DNA of 64,000 bases from Streptomyces curacoi (GTDB taxonomy: Bacteria; Actinomycetota; Actinomycetes; Streptomycetales; Streptomycetaceae). This document shows, piece by piece, positions 25,256-32,900 of the stretch. The notes beneath the pieces were generated by a model that made no database searches, was not told the DNA's origin, and saw only the letters and a program-made list of their open reading frames with translations. The stretch lies in assembly GCF_001513975.1 (NCBI RefSeq), contig NZ_KQ947993.1, positions 1 through 64,000 on the forward strand, written 5' to 3'. Numbering within the stretch: position 1 is the stretch's first letter; every line of letters begins with the position of its first letter. Position numbers and translations under genes: made by a program.

Positions 25256-27082
25256 CTAGAGGGCGAGCTCGGGCTGGTAGTGGTCCAGCCACAGGGCGAG
25301 GTCGACGACGCGTTCGAGGCGCAGGCGGTGGCCCCAACCCAGCTGCTCGGGCGGGGTGTCCAGGCAGGTTTTGACGCGGGTCTCGTCGGCCAGCGCCCGG
25401 ACCCGCTCGACGGACAGCGCGTCGCGGGCCAGGTCCTGCAGGCCGCGGTTGTAGTCGGGGTGATGGGTGGCCGGGTAGTGGTTCTTGGGGCGCCGCAGGA
25501 CCGCGTCGGGGGCCCATCCCTTTCCGGCGGCGCGCAGCAGGCTCTTCTCCCGGCCGTCGAAGCTCTTCAGCGCCCAGGGCACGTCGAAGGCGTACTGGAC
25601 GAGCCGGTGGTCGCAGTAGGGCACCCGGACCTCCAGGCCCTGGGCCATGCTCAACCGGTCCTTGCGGTGCAGGAGTTGGCGCAGCCAGCGGGTCAGAGAC
25701 AGATGCTGCATCTCGCGCTGTCGGTGCTCGGTCGGGGTCTCGCCGTCGAGGTGGGGTACGGCGGCCAGGGCACTGCGGTAGGTGTCCTCACGGAACTCGC
25801 CGATATTCAGGCCGAGTTCGGGGGCGAGCGGCATGGCGGCCTCGTCGCCGGTGACCAGCAGCCAGGGGAAGGTGCCGGCGGCCAGGGCCCCGGGGCTGTG
25901 GAACCAGGGGTAGCCGCCGAAGACCTCGTCGGCGGCCTCACCGGACAGGGCGACGGTGGAGTGCCGCCGTATCTCCCCGAACAGCAGGTACAGCGAGGTG
26001 TCCATGTCGCCGACGCCGATCGGCGAGTCGCGGGCCACGACCACGGCCTTGCGGTGCTCGGGGTCGAGCAGCGCCCGCGGGTCCAGTACGACCGTGCTGT
26101 GGTCGGTGCCGATGAACGCGCCCGCGTCGGCGGCGTACGGGGTGTCGTGGCCGGTGCGCAGGACGTCTCCGGTGAACCGCTCGGCCTGGTCGCTGTAGTC
26201 GACGGCGTAGGAGCGCAGGCGGGCGTCGGGGCCCTCGCGCAGGCGGAGCTGGTCGGCGAGCAGGGCGGTCAGGACGGTGGAGTCGATGCCTCCGGACAGC
26301 AGGCTGCACAGCGGGACGTCGGCCTCCGACTGGCCGCGGGCGGCCCGGCTGACCAGGGTGTGGATTCGGTCCACGGTCGCGTCCCGGTCGTCCTCGTGCG
26401 CACCGGCGGCCAGTTGCCAGTAGCGGCGTTCGCGGATGCCGTCCCGGTCGAGGACGAGCAGGCTTCCCGGCTCGACCTCCCGCACGCCGGACCACACCGT
26501 CGGCCCGGTGTTGAACAGCAGGCTGTACGCCTCCCGCAGCCCGTCCGCGTCCACCCGGGGCCGTATCTCCGGGTGCTCGAAGAGGGCCTTGGGCTCGGAG
26601 GCGAAGGCCAGGCCTCCGTCGACGGCGGCCCAGAAGAGCGGTTTGACGCCGAGCCGGTCACGGACGAGGAGCAGCCGCTCGGCGCGCTCGTCCCAGACGG
26701 CGAAGGCGAACATGCCGTCCAGGTGATCGGCGAGACCGTCACCCCACTCGGCGTAGGCGCGCAGCACGACCTCGGTGTCACTGCGGGTGCGGAACACGTG
26801 CCCCCGGCCCCTGAGTTCGGCGCGCAGCTCGTGGTGGTTGTAGACCTCACCGCTGTAACTGAGCACCGCCGTCGGTGTGTCGACCCGGTCGGTCATCGGC
26901 TGGACGCCGCCCGCGAGATCCGTGACCGCCAGCCGACGGTGGCCGATCGCGGCACGCTCACCGAGCCACACGCCGCCCGCGTCGGGGCCACGGGAGGCGA
27001 GGGTGGCGGTCATGGCCTCGATGACCGGTGTCCGGGTGCGGGCGGCGTGGTGGAAGGACGCCCAACCGGTGATTCCGCACAT
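25256..27082 (-). CDS. asnB: Asparagine-synthetase-like glutamine amidotransferase
   Basis: This 608-residue AsnB-type enzyme has an N-terminal class II glutaminase domain with catalytic Cys2 (MCGITG) and the SYSGEVYNHHELR loop. A C-terminal synthetase domain with the PP-loop SGGIDST (263-269) follows, then GEAADEVFGGYPWF. It activates a carboxylate as an acyl-adenylate and transfers ammonia, or in secondary metabolism sometimes another amine. Its place between the transporter genes and the P450/isonitrile synthase suggests it amidates the carboxylate of an isonitrile amino acid rather than making free asparagine. That is inference. A 113-bp gap with a hairpin separates it from the small gene upstream. 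Confidence 0.85.
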   Translation of the reverse strand: MCGITGWASFHHAARTRTPVIEAMTATLASRGPDAGGVWLGERAAIGHRRLAVTDLAGGVQPMTDRVDTPTAVLSYSGEVYNHHELRAELRGRGHVFRTRSDTEVVLRAYAEWGDGLADHLDGMFAFAVWDERAERLLLVRDRLGVKPLFWAAVDGGLAFASEPKALFEHPEIRPRVDADGLREAYSLLFNTGPTVWSGVREVEPGSLLVLDRDGIRERRYWQLAAGAHEDDRDATVDRIHTLVSRAARGQSEADVPLCSLLSGGIDSTVLTALLADQLRLREGPDARLRSYAVDYSDQAERFTGDVLRTGHDTPYAADAGAFIGTDHSTVVLDPRALLDPEHRKAVVVARDSPIGVGDMDTSLYLLFGEIRRHSTVALSGEAADEVFGGYPWFHSPGALAAGTFPWLLVTGDEAAMPLAPELGLNIGEFREDTYRSALAAVPHLDGETPTEHRQREMQHLSLTRWLRQLLHRKDRLSMAQGLEVRVPYCDHRLVQYAFDVPWALKSFDGREKSLLRAAGKGWAPDAVLRRPKNHYPATHHPDYNRGLQDLARDALSVERVRALADETRVKTCLDTPPEQLGWGHRLRLERVVDLALWLDHYQPELAL

Positions 27083-27132
27083 GCGGGTACGACTCCTCGG
27101 TCGCTGGTCAGTGGTCAGGTCGGGGGGCCACC

Positions 27133-27187
27133 GGGGGCTGAGTTCTCGGACTTGGCCGAGCAGGTGAGGAGTTCCGACTCAGCCCCC
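27133..27187 (-). terminator. Hairpin between the Cys-rich gene and asnB, possible attenuator
   Basis: GGGGGCTGAGT (27133-27143) and ACTCAGCCCCC (27177-27187) form a perfect 11-bp stem with a 33-nt loop, just downstream of the small gene's stop on the minus strand. There is no T-run. It could be a partial terminator that gives more transcript for the upstream transporter/small-protein genes than for asnB-P450-isnA, or an RNA-stability element. Confidence 0.5.
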
Positions 27188-27196
27188 AGTAGGGCG

Positions 27197-27421
27197 TCAG
27201 GGCGTGAGGACGCCGTCCAACTTGCCGGACTTGGCATCCGCGACCAGCGACGAGAACTGGTCGACGCTCATCTGCACCCGCTGCCCGAAGTCGTCGGTGA
27301 GGACCACCCGGCGCTCGTCCGGGGCGGCCGGGTCGACGAACAGTTGCGGACAGCCGCAGTCGCAGTTGCCGCAGAAGGTCGCCACCGGGTCCAGGCCTTC
27401 CATGCCTGCGATGTCGATCAT
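27197..27421 (-). CDS. Small Cys-rich protein (CxxCxCxC), unknown function
   Basis: This 74-residue protein is of a family I do not recognise. Residues 17-25 read CGNCDCGCP, giving four Cys in a CxxCxCxC array well suited to bind a soft metal or cluster. The C-terminal half (VVLTDDFGQRVQMSVDQFSSLV) is a folded-looking domain reminiscent in pattern of small actinobacterial DUF397-type proteins. There is no signal peptide. It lies 19 bp after the importer ATPase gene and before asnB. A cytoplasmic metal-binding or carrier role in the metallophore system, or a RiPP-like substrate, are options. Neither is shown. Confidence 0.75.
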   Translation of the reverse strand: MIDIAGMEGLDPVATFCGNCDCGCPQLFVDPAAPDERRVVLTDDFGQRVQMSVDQFSSLVADAKSGKLDGVLTP

Positions 27422-27440
27422 GATTCACAACCTCTCTCGA

Positions 27441-28295
27441 TCATGGGCGTTCACCGGTGTGACCGCCCGGGACCAGCCCCGAGCACTGCTCGGGGGCCGA
27501 CAGGGGGACATCCGGCCCGTCCGGCTCGGGGGCACGGTGGTCGAAGGCGATCAGCGGATCGCCGGTCAGGGGATGGTCCACGACGCACGCCCGGACGCCG
27601 AACACCTCCGCCAGCAGGGCGGGTCGCAGCACCTCGCGCGGCGGACCGGAGGCGACCACACGGCCGTCGTGCAGGACGTGCAGCCGGTCGCAGACGGAGG
27701 CCGCGGCGTTGAGGTCGTGCAGCGACACCAGGGTGGTACGGCGCTGCGCCCGGAGCAGGGCGAGCAGTTCGACCTGGTGCCGGATGTCGAGGTGGTTGGT
27801 GGGCTCGTCCAGGACGAGGACGTCCGGTTGCTGGGCGAAGGCGCGGGCCAGCAGGACGCGTTGGCGTTCGCCGCCGGACAGTTCGGTGAAGCGGCGCCCG
27901 GCGTGCCGCGCCATGCCGACGTCCGCCAGGGCGCGGGCGACGACGTCCCGGTCGGTGGCGTCCTCCCCGGCGAAGGCCCGCTTGTACGGCGTACGGCCCA
28001 TGGCGACGACCTCGCGGACGGTCAGCTCGAAGTCGCCGCCCCGCTCCTGCGGGAGGGCGGCGACATGCCGGGCCGCCTCGGCGGGGCTCAGCCGGCGCAG
28101 ATCGGTGCCGGACAGCAGGACCCGGCCGGCGGCCGGTCTCAGGTGCCGGTAGACGGTGCGCAGAAGCGTGGACTTGCCGCTGCCGTTCGGCCCGACGAGG
28201 CCGGTGATCTCGCCCTCGGCCGCGATCAGCCCGGCGCCCGCGACGACCGTACGGCCGGCGTAGGTGACGTGCAGGTCCTCGATGTCGATCCTCAT
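27441..28295 (-). CDS. ABC importer ATP-binding protein of the isonitrile cluster (FecE type)
   Basis: This 284-residue ABC ATPase of the iron-chelate/cobalamin class has Walker A GPNGSGKST (35-43), signature LSGGERQRV, Walker B VLVLDEPTNHLD and a switch His in SLHDLNAAA. A C-terminal tail after residue 250 (rich in Pro, Asp and Gly) is longer than in BtuD. It follows the permease gene by 19 bp and precedes the Cys-rich small gene, so uptake and synthesis genes share a transcript. Together with the neighbouring permease and lipoprotein it forms an importer, probably for the metal-loaded product of this cluster. Confidence 0.88.
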   Translation of the reverse strand: MRIDIEDLHVTYAGRTVVAGAGLIAAEGEITGLVGPNGSGKSTLLRTVYRHLRPAAGRVLLSGTDLRRLSPAEAARHVAALPQERGGDFELTVREVVAMGRTPYKRAFAGEDATDRDVVARALADVGMARHAGRRFTELSGGERQRVLLARAFAQQPDVLVLDEPTNHLDIRHQVELLALLRAQRRTTLVSLHDLNAAASVCDRLHVLHDGRVVASGPPREVLRPALLAEVFGVRACVVDHPLTGDPLIAFDHRAPEPDGPDVPLSAPEQCSGLVPGGHTGERP

Positions 28296-28314
28296 GTCGC
28301 GCTCCCCCGGATCC

Positions 28315-29382
28315 TCAACTGCCGCTCCCCAGCCGCCGGTCCAGCAGATACAGCAGGGCCGGGGCCCCGATGAGCGCGGTGACCACGCCGACGGGCAGTT
28401 CCTGGGTGTCCATCGCGGTACGGCAGACGATGTCGACGACCACCAGCAGCAGCGCCCCGAACAGCGCGGAGACCGGCAGCAGACGCCGGTGGTCGCCGCC
28501 GACGACCAGACGGCAGACGTGCGGCACCATCAGCGCGACGAAGGCGATCGCGCCGGAGACGGCCACCAGGACACCGGTCAGCACGCTGGTCACGGTGAAC
28601 AGTTCCCGGCGCAGACGGGTGACGTCGATGCCGAGCCCGGCCGCGGACTCGTCGCCCATCAGCAGGGCGTTCAGTCCCCGGGCGCGCGCCTGCAGGCACA
28701 GCCACCCGGCCGGTACCGCGACCGCCGGTACGGCCAGCAGTTCCCAGTTCGCGCCGCTGAGGCTGCCCATGAGCCAGAACAGCACGCTGCGGGTCTGCTG
28801 CTCGTCGCCGGCCCGGAGCACCAGGTAGCTGGTGAACCCGGACAGGAACTGCCCGATCGCCACCCCGGCCAGCACCAGCCGCAGCGGCGCGAATCCGCCG
28901 CCCCGCCGGGCCACGGTCCACACCAGCGCGAAGGTGGCCAGGGCTCCGGCGAAGGCCGCCCCGGACAGCCCGAGTCCGAGCGCCCCACCGGCCCCTAGCC
29001 CGAGCACGATCGCGGCGACCGCGCCCAGGGAGGCGCCGTTGGAGATGCCCAGGAGGTACGGGTCGGCCAGCGGATTGCGCACCAGTGCCTGGACCGCCGT
29101 ACCGACGAGTCCGAGCCCGGCGCCGACGAGCGCGGCCAGCAGGGCGCGTGGCACGCGCAGTTGCCACACGATCAGGTCGTTCGTGCCGGGCCGCGGCGCC
29201 TCGCCGGCCAGCCGCCGCCCCACCACGCTCCACACGTCGCCGGCTGGGACGGACGTCGAGCCCCAGGCCACGGCGGCCGTCAGCGCGACGAGCAGCAGGA
29301 CGCCCAGTACCGACGCCAGGGGCCCGGCGGGCAGCGTGCGTGCCCGCGGAGCCGCTTCGCTCCGCGACAGCAGGGAGGTCAT
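28315..29382 (-). CDS. ABC importer permease of the isonitrile cluster (FecCD family)
   Basis: This 355-residue FecCD/BtuC-type permease has about ten helices. Family segments are RVPRALLAALVGAGLGLVG, NPLADPYLLGISNGASLG, LMGDESAAGLGIDV and GAIAFVALMVPHVCR. It starts two bases after the lipoprotein stop (TGA-CC-ATG), so it is translationally coupled. The homodimer forms the channel for a metal chelate. It is clearly a paralogue of the riboswitch-controlled BtuC 8 kb away, but this operon has no cobalamin riboswitch, which argues for a different ligand. Confidence 0.88.
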   Translation of the reverse strand: MTSLLSRSEAAPRARTLPAGPLASVLGVLLLVALTAAVAWGSTSVPAGDVWSVVGRRLAGEAPRPGTNDLIVWQLRVPRALLAALVGAGLGLVGTAVQALVRNPLADPYLLGISNGASLGAVAAIVLGLGAGGALGLGLSGAAFAGALATFALVWTVARRGGGFAPLRLVLAGVAIGQFLSGFTSYLVLRAGDEQQTRSVLFWLMGSLSGANWELLAVPAVAVPAGWLCLQARARGLNALLMGDESAAGLGIDVTRLRRELFTVTSVLTGVLVAVSGAIAFVALMVPHVCRLVVGGDHRRLLPVSALFGALLLVVVDIVCRTAMDTQELPVGVVTALIGAPALLYLLDRRLGSGS

Positions 29383-29384
29383 GG

Positions 29385-30443
29385 TCAGCGGACCTTGCCG
29401 GGGTGCAGCGTCCTGGCGATCCGCTCGACCGTGTCGGCGTTCTCGACCCCGGCGATGGTGGTCCGCTCGGAGCCGATGCGCAGAAAGTGTCCCTCCTCGA
29501 CCGCCTTCAGGCCCCTGGTCGCCGGGTTGGACCGCAGCCACTTCTCCGCCTCGTCGAACGCCTTCCTGTTCGCGGCCTCGCTGCCGCGCTCGCGCACACC
29601 CAGCTGGATCCAGTCCGGGTTCTTCGCGATCACGTCCTCCCAGCCGACCTGCTGGTAGTCGCCGTCGCAGTCGGCGAAGACGTTGCGGGCCCCGGCGAGG
29701 CCGATGACCGCGTTGGCGACCTGACGGTTGCAGACGGCCATGGGCTGCTTGGTCCCGGCGTCGTAGTCGAAGAAGAAGTACGTCGGCCGCTCGCTCTCGG
29801 GGATGCCGCCGACGGCCCGCTGTACGGCGTCCACCTTCTTCCTCATCCCGCCGACGAGTTCCTCGGCCTTCGCCCTCGTGCCCGTGACGGCGCCGAGCGA
29901 GAGGATGTCGTCCTCGACGGCGGACAGGTCGGTGACCGGTCTCTTGCTCATGGCGGCGCAGGCCGTGGACTTCAGGTAGATGTGCTTGATGGCCGCCGCC
30001 CTGACCTCCTCGGTCGGCGTGTCCCCCATGCCGCCGCCCATGTTCATCGAGGCGAAGGTGTCGATGTACAGGTCGGCGCCGGAACCGAGGAGCTTCTCCT
30101 TGGGGATCACGGTCTCGCCGAGGACCTTCACCCGCTGCGCCTGCGCGTCGAGTTCGGCCGGCAGCGTGCCCTTGCCGGGCGGGAAGCCGGTGCCGATCAC
30201 CTTGTCCCCGGCACCCAGCCGGAGCAGGAGTTCCAGGCTGGAGGCGTTGCTGGTGACGATGTTCCGCGGGGGCGCGGTGAAGGTGGTCCTCGCGCCCGCG
30301 CAGTCGGTGACAGTGACCGGGTGACCGGCCGAGCCGCCCCTGGCGGCGGGGCTCGCCGCACCGCTGTCCGTGCTGCCGCAGCCCGCCGCCAGCAGGCCAC
30401 CGAGCACCGCGGCCGTGGTGGCCCGCCCCGCACGAGAACGCAT
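29385..30443 (-). CDS. Metal-chelate-binding lipoprotein of the isonitrile cluster
   Basis: This 352-residue solute-binding lipoprotein starts at an ATG six bases after GGGGAG. The lipobox is LLAAGC (Cys22), followed by a class III binding fold (TFTAPPRNIVTSNASSLELLLRLGAGDKVIG). A methionine-rich loop MNMGGGM lies in the predicted ligand-facing region, and Cys residues occur in STACAAMS and VFADCDGDY; these could matter for a soft metal. It is the first gene of the seven-gene operon that ends with isnA. A long leader with two hairpins precedes it. Delivery of a copper- or iron-loaded isonitrile compound is inferred from context. Confidence 0.87.
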   Translation of the reverse strand: MRSRAGRATTAAVLGGLLAAGCGSTDSGAASPAARGGSAGHPVTVTDCAGARTTFTAPPRNIVTSNASSLELLLRLGAGDKVIGTGFPPGKGTLPAELDAQAQRVKVLGETVIPKEKLLGSGADLYIDTFASMNMGGGMGDTPTEEVRAAAIKHIYLKSTACAAMSKRPVTDLSAVEDDILSLGAVTGTRAKAEELVGGMRKKVDAVQRAVGGIPESERPTYFFFDYDAGTKQPMAVCNRQVANAVIGLAGARNVFADCDGDYQQVGWEDVIAKNPDWIQLGVRERGSEAANRKAFDEAEKWLRSNPATRGLKAVEEGHFLRIGSERTTIAGVENADTVERIARTLHPGKVR

Positions 30444-30461
30444 CGAAACTCCCCAAGATCC

Positions 30462-30499
30462 ACTGGATGCACGGGCGGATCCCCACCGCCCGATCCAGT
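30462..30499 (-). promoter_or_regulatory. Structured leader hairpin before the metallophore operon
   Basis: ACTGGAT (30462-30468) pairs with ATCCAGT (30493-30499), and GGGCGG (30473-30478) pairs with CCGCCC (30486-30491). The arms enclose a 7-nt loop and are offset by a small internal loop. It sits 19 bp upstream of the lipoprotein start, so as RNA it could be a leader attenuator, or as DNA an operator. It matches no riboswitch family I know. Confidence 0.45.
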
Positions 30500-30510
30500 A
30501 GTCGGGGCGG

Positions 30511-30550
30511 ACCCGGTGTCGGTTCCCGGCAGGGTGAACCGACACCGGGT
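30511..30550. terminator. Strong hairpin downstream of the ECF sigma gene
   Basis: ACCCGGTGTCGGTTC (30511-30525) and GAACCGACACCGGGT (30536-30550) form a perfect 15-bp stem with a 10-nt loop, starting 6 bp after the sigma-factor stop on the minus strand. It is well placed to end the sigma transcript. One arm also contains GGAACC, the type of -35 box used by many ECF sigma factors, upstream of the metallophore operon. Confidence 0.75.
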
Positions 30551-30556
30551 TCCCGG

Positions 30557-31249
30557 TCAGGCGGCGACAGCGGCCGGTTCGGCCACGACCGCGGCCCCGG
30601 CCCCGATCTCGGCCCCGATCTCGGCCCCGATCTCGGCCTCGGTCAGCAGCTCGACGAGGGTCGCCCGGGCGCGGGCGACGCGTGAACGGACCGTACCGAC
30701 GGGGCAGTCGCTCATCTCGGCCGCCTCCGCATAGGGCAGGCCCACCAGCTGGGTCAGGACGAACGCCTCGCGGCGCTCGTCGGGCAACGTCTCCAGCAGG
30801 TCGAGCAGGGCGATGCCGTCGTCGAAGCCGGGCAGGCCGGTCGGCTGGGCGCGCTCCGCCAGGAGCGTCCAGTCGTCGGTGTCGCACATCCGTGGCCGGG
30901 CCGCGGCGTACCGGTGACTGTCGATCACCGCGCGGCGGGCGATGGACAGCAGCCACGCGCGGGCCGAGGAGCGGCCCTCGAACCGGTGCAGGCTGCCGAG
31001 CGCCCGCAGGAACGTGTCCTGTGCCAGGTCGTCGGCGGCCTGCGGATCGGCGGAGAGATGCGCCACGTACCGCACGACGTCGCGATGCAGCGAGCGGACG
31101 AAACGGTCGGCGGCGTCCGGGTCACCGCCCCGCGCGGCGAGCGCCCACGCGGTCGTGGACTCGTCGCAGGAAGCCGTACGGGAGGTCTTGTCCGCCTTCG
31201 TGTCTCTCACGCCTGTCGGGCGTGAGGAGGGCAGGGCAGGAGTGATCAC
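30557..31249 (-). CDS. ECF-type RNA polymerase sigma factor
   Basis: This 230-residue group 4 sigma factor has region 2 around YVAHLSADPQAADDLAQDTFLRAL (the DLAQDTF core-binding motif) and region 4 with ERREAFVLTQLVGLPYAEAAEMSD then CPVGTVRSRVARARATL, the DNA-binding helices. The GTG at 31249 is chosen because AGAAGGA lies five bases upstream; a longer frame reaches 31351. The C-terminus carries three GAEI repeats from a 12-bp tandem repeat and an Ala-rich tail. There is no adjacent classical anti-sigma gene. It sits between the copper genes and the metallophore operon on the same strand, so control of either is likely. Confidence 0.88.
   Translation of the reverse strand: MITPALPSSRPTGVRDTKADKTSRTASCDESTTAWALAARGGDPDAADRFVRSLHRDVVRYVAHLSADPQAADDLAQDTFLRALGSLHRFEGRSSARAWLLSIARRAVIDSHRYAAARPRMCDTDDWTLLAERAQPTGLPGFDDGIALLDLLETLPDERREAFVLTQLVGLPYAEAAEMSDCPVGTVRSRVARARATLVELLTEAEIGAEIGAEIGAGAAVVAEPAAVAA
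30599..30634 (-). repeat. Three tandem 12-bp units in the sigma factor C-terminus
   Basis: The unit GGCCCCGATCTC is repeated three times without mismatch (30599-30610, 30611-30622, 30623-30634), encoding a GAEI repeat just after region 4.2. Unit number could vary between strains by slippage and alter the tail length without shifting frame. Confidence 0.75.
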
Positions 31250-31508
31250 CTGAGTCCTTCTCGGGTAGTCCGGACTCCGGCACGGCGGAGGGCACGACGG
31301 CGGCACGACGGCGTCGCCGCCGGCCACCGGGGCACGCGAGACGTGCGGCACACCGTGCCGGAGGTGTCCGGGGTTGCGGGATACGGCCGTACGGCGGGTA
31401 CGGCCGAGGCCCGAGGCACGGTCGGCGCCGTCGACTCACGACTCGACGCCCGTGCGGCCGCCGACGAGTCGGCGTCCGTGTCCGTACGGCCTCGGGGAAC
31501 CGGCTGTC

Positions 31509-32201
31509 TCAGACGACAGCGGTGCCCGCCGGAGGCCCCCGAGAGGTGATGGTGTGAACGAGCGGCAGCAGCCGCGGCGCCCGGTCGGACCGGCCGCGAC
31601 GCGGCCGGAGACGCGGGCGGTGCGGCGGTGCGGGCAGGGCGAGCGACAGCCGCAGCGGGGCGGCCAACCATCCGGCGACGGCCCGCAGGATGCGGAACGC
31701 GGCCCGCTCCCCGTGGCCCAGCCACAGGCCGCACAGCAGCGCGGCGAGGGTGTGGGCGGCGAACATGCCGTACGACGACGTGCCGGTCATGTCATGGCCC
31801 ATCGTCATGTGGCCCACGCCCATGTGCCCGACGCTCATGTGCCCCATGCCCATGGAACCCAGGGCACCCATGTCCACGGCACCCATGGCATCCATGGAGC
31901 CGGTGTGGTGGGCCATGGAGCTCATGTCGTGGCCGGCGCGTGCCGAGGAGGACTGTGCGAGCTCGAAGGCGGCGTGCAGCCCGCCCTGGGCGACGACCAC
32001 GACGGACACGACCAGCGGGAGTCCGCGCTCCCGGCCGGCCAGACACCAGCCGGCGCCGCCCGTCAGGACCGCGCCGGCCGCCATCGTCCACCACGCGACG
32101 GCCGCGCCCGACATCAGCACATGGCCGAGGGCGGCGAGCAGCACACAGACGACCGCGAACACCGCGGCCCGGATCGCGCGCACACACCACCCAACAGTCA
32201 T
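31509..32201 (-). CDS. Met/His-rich multi-pass membrane protein (DUF5134-like)
   Basis: This protein of about 230 residues has four to five hydrophobic segments (GWCVRAIRAAVFAVVCVLLAA; AAGAVLTGGAGWCLA; PLVVSVVVVAQ; MFAAHTLAALLCGLWLG). The loop at residues 91-140 holds about 12 Met and 7 His, including GHMSVGHMGVGHMTMGHDM, a classic soft-metal (copper) binding composition. The ATG at 32201 follows GAGGG by five bases; longer starts at 32213 and 32258 exist. It lies between the PCuAC gene and the sigma gene on the same strand. A role in copper binding or transport across the membrane is inferred. The family assignment to DUF5134 is from memory of its layout. Confidence 0.75.
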   Translation of the reverse strand: MTVGWCVRAIRAAVFAVVCVLLAALGHVLMSGAAVAWWTMAAGAVLTGGAGWCLAGRERGLPLVVSVVVVAQGGLHAAFELAQSSSARAGHDMSSMAHHTGSMDAMGAVDMGALGSMGMGHMSVGHMGVGHMTMGHDMTGTSSYGMFAAHTLAALLCGLWLGHGERAAFRILRAVAGWLAAPLRLSLALPAPPHRPRLRPRRGRSDRAPRLLPLVHTITSRGPPAGTAVV

Positions 32202-32357
32202 GACGGCCCTCATCCTCGCATCCCGGGCCCGCTCGTCACGGCTGGGTACGCACAGCACCCCCGTCCCGCACTCAAGCCCAGCAGAGTGATACAGGACACA
32301 CCGACACAGGGGAACCCGGCGCGCGTACCCACCGACAAGTGAGGTGTGGGGCCGCCC

Positions 32358-32900
32358 TCACGCGTGCTCGCCGGGGCGGACGACCACCGCCGGCACCTCG
32401 ATCCGCCCTCCGTGCTCGAAGTGCAGCGTGAACGGTACGAGGTCGCCCGTCCGCCACCCCGGCTGCGCCCACAGTGTCACGTCCAGGCCGTACGGGGACA
32501 TCGCGAGGCCGCCACCGGCCGGGACGCGGACCGAGTCGACCGGCTGCGCGTACGCCGCCCGGCCGCCGCTCATGCGGTGGCGGCTCAGCGTCGCGGCGCC
32601 GCCGCCCGCGGTCGACGTCACTTTCAGAAGCCGGTCGTCGGCGCCCCCGGAGTTGGTGATCCGGAAGAACGCGGCGGTGTCCCGGACGTCGCCGTAGGGC
32701 AGGAAGACCCGCCCGTCGGTGACCGCGATCCGCGCCGGGCTGCCCGCGGCCCCGGAGGTCACCCAGGTGGTCAGGACGCCGAGTGCGACGGCGCACGCGG
32801 CGACCGGTGCGAGCACGGCGAGCAGTCCGTCGGCGACTCGGCGGCCGGCGGGACGCCGGGGCCGGCGATCGCCCTCTCGCCGGGCCATGGGTACGGTCAT
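32358..32900 (-). CDS. PCuAC-like copper chaperone, membrane-anchored
   Basis: This 180-residue protein has an N-terminal membrane anchor (about 23-48) and a PCuAC (DUF461) beta-barrel: VFLPYGDVRDTAAFFRITNSGGADD, VDSVRVPAGGGLAMSPYGLDVTLW. PCuAC proteins hold Cu(I) outside the membrane and pass it to cytochrome oxidase. Here the first ligand pair survives as RHRM (His108, Met110), but the usual second His/Met pair in the GYHxM region is replaced by YGLDV. Copper binding may therefore be weakened or use other residues such as Met134. Its ATG overlaps the P-type ATPase stop by 4 bp (ATGA), showing coupling. Confidence 0.8.
   Translation of the reverse strand: MTVPMARREGDRRPRRPAGRRVADGLLAVLAPVAACAVALGVLTTWVTSGAAGSPARIAVTDGRVFLPYGDVRDTAAFFRITNSGGADDRLLKVTSTAGGGAATLSRHRMSGGRAAYAQPVDSVRVPAGGGLAMSPYGLDVTLWAQPGWRTGDLVPFTLHFEHGGRIEVPAVVVRPGEHA

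Noticed and set aside
25256..27082. Housekeeping asparagine synthetase
   Set aside because: Domain content allows it, but the operon setting with isonitrile synthase and P450 favours a biosynthetic amidotransferase; kept as asnB-like with that caveat.
27441..30443. Second cobalamin importer
   Set aside because: Family resemblance is strong, but there is no B12 riboswitch upstream and the genes share an operon with isonitrile biosynthesis.
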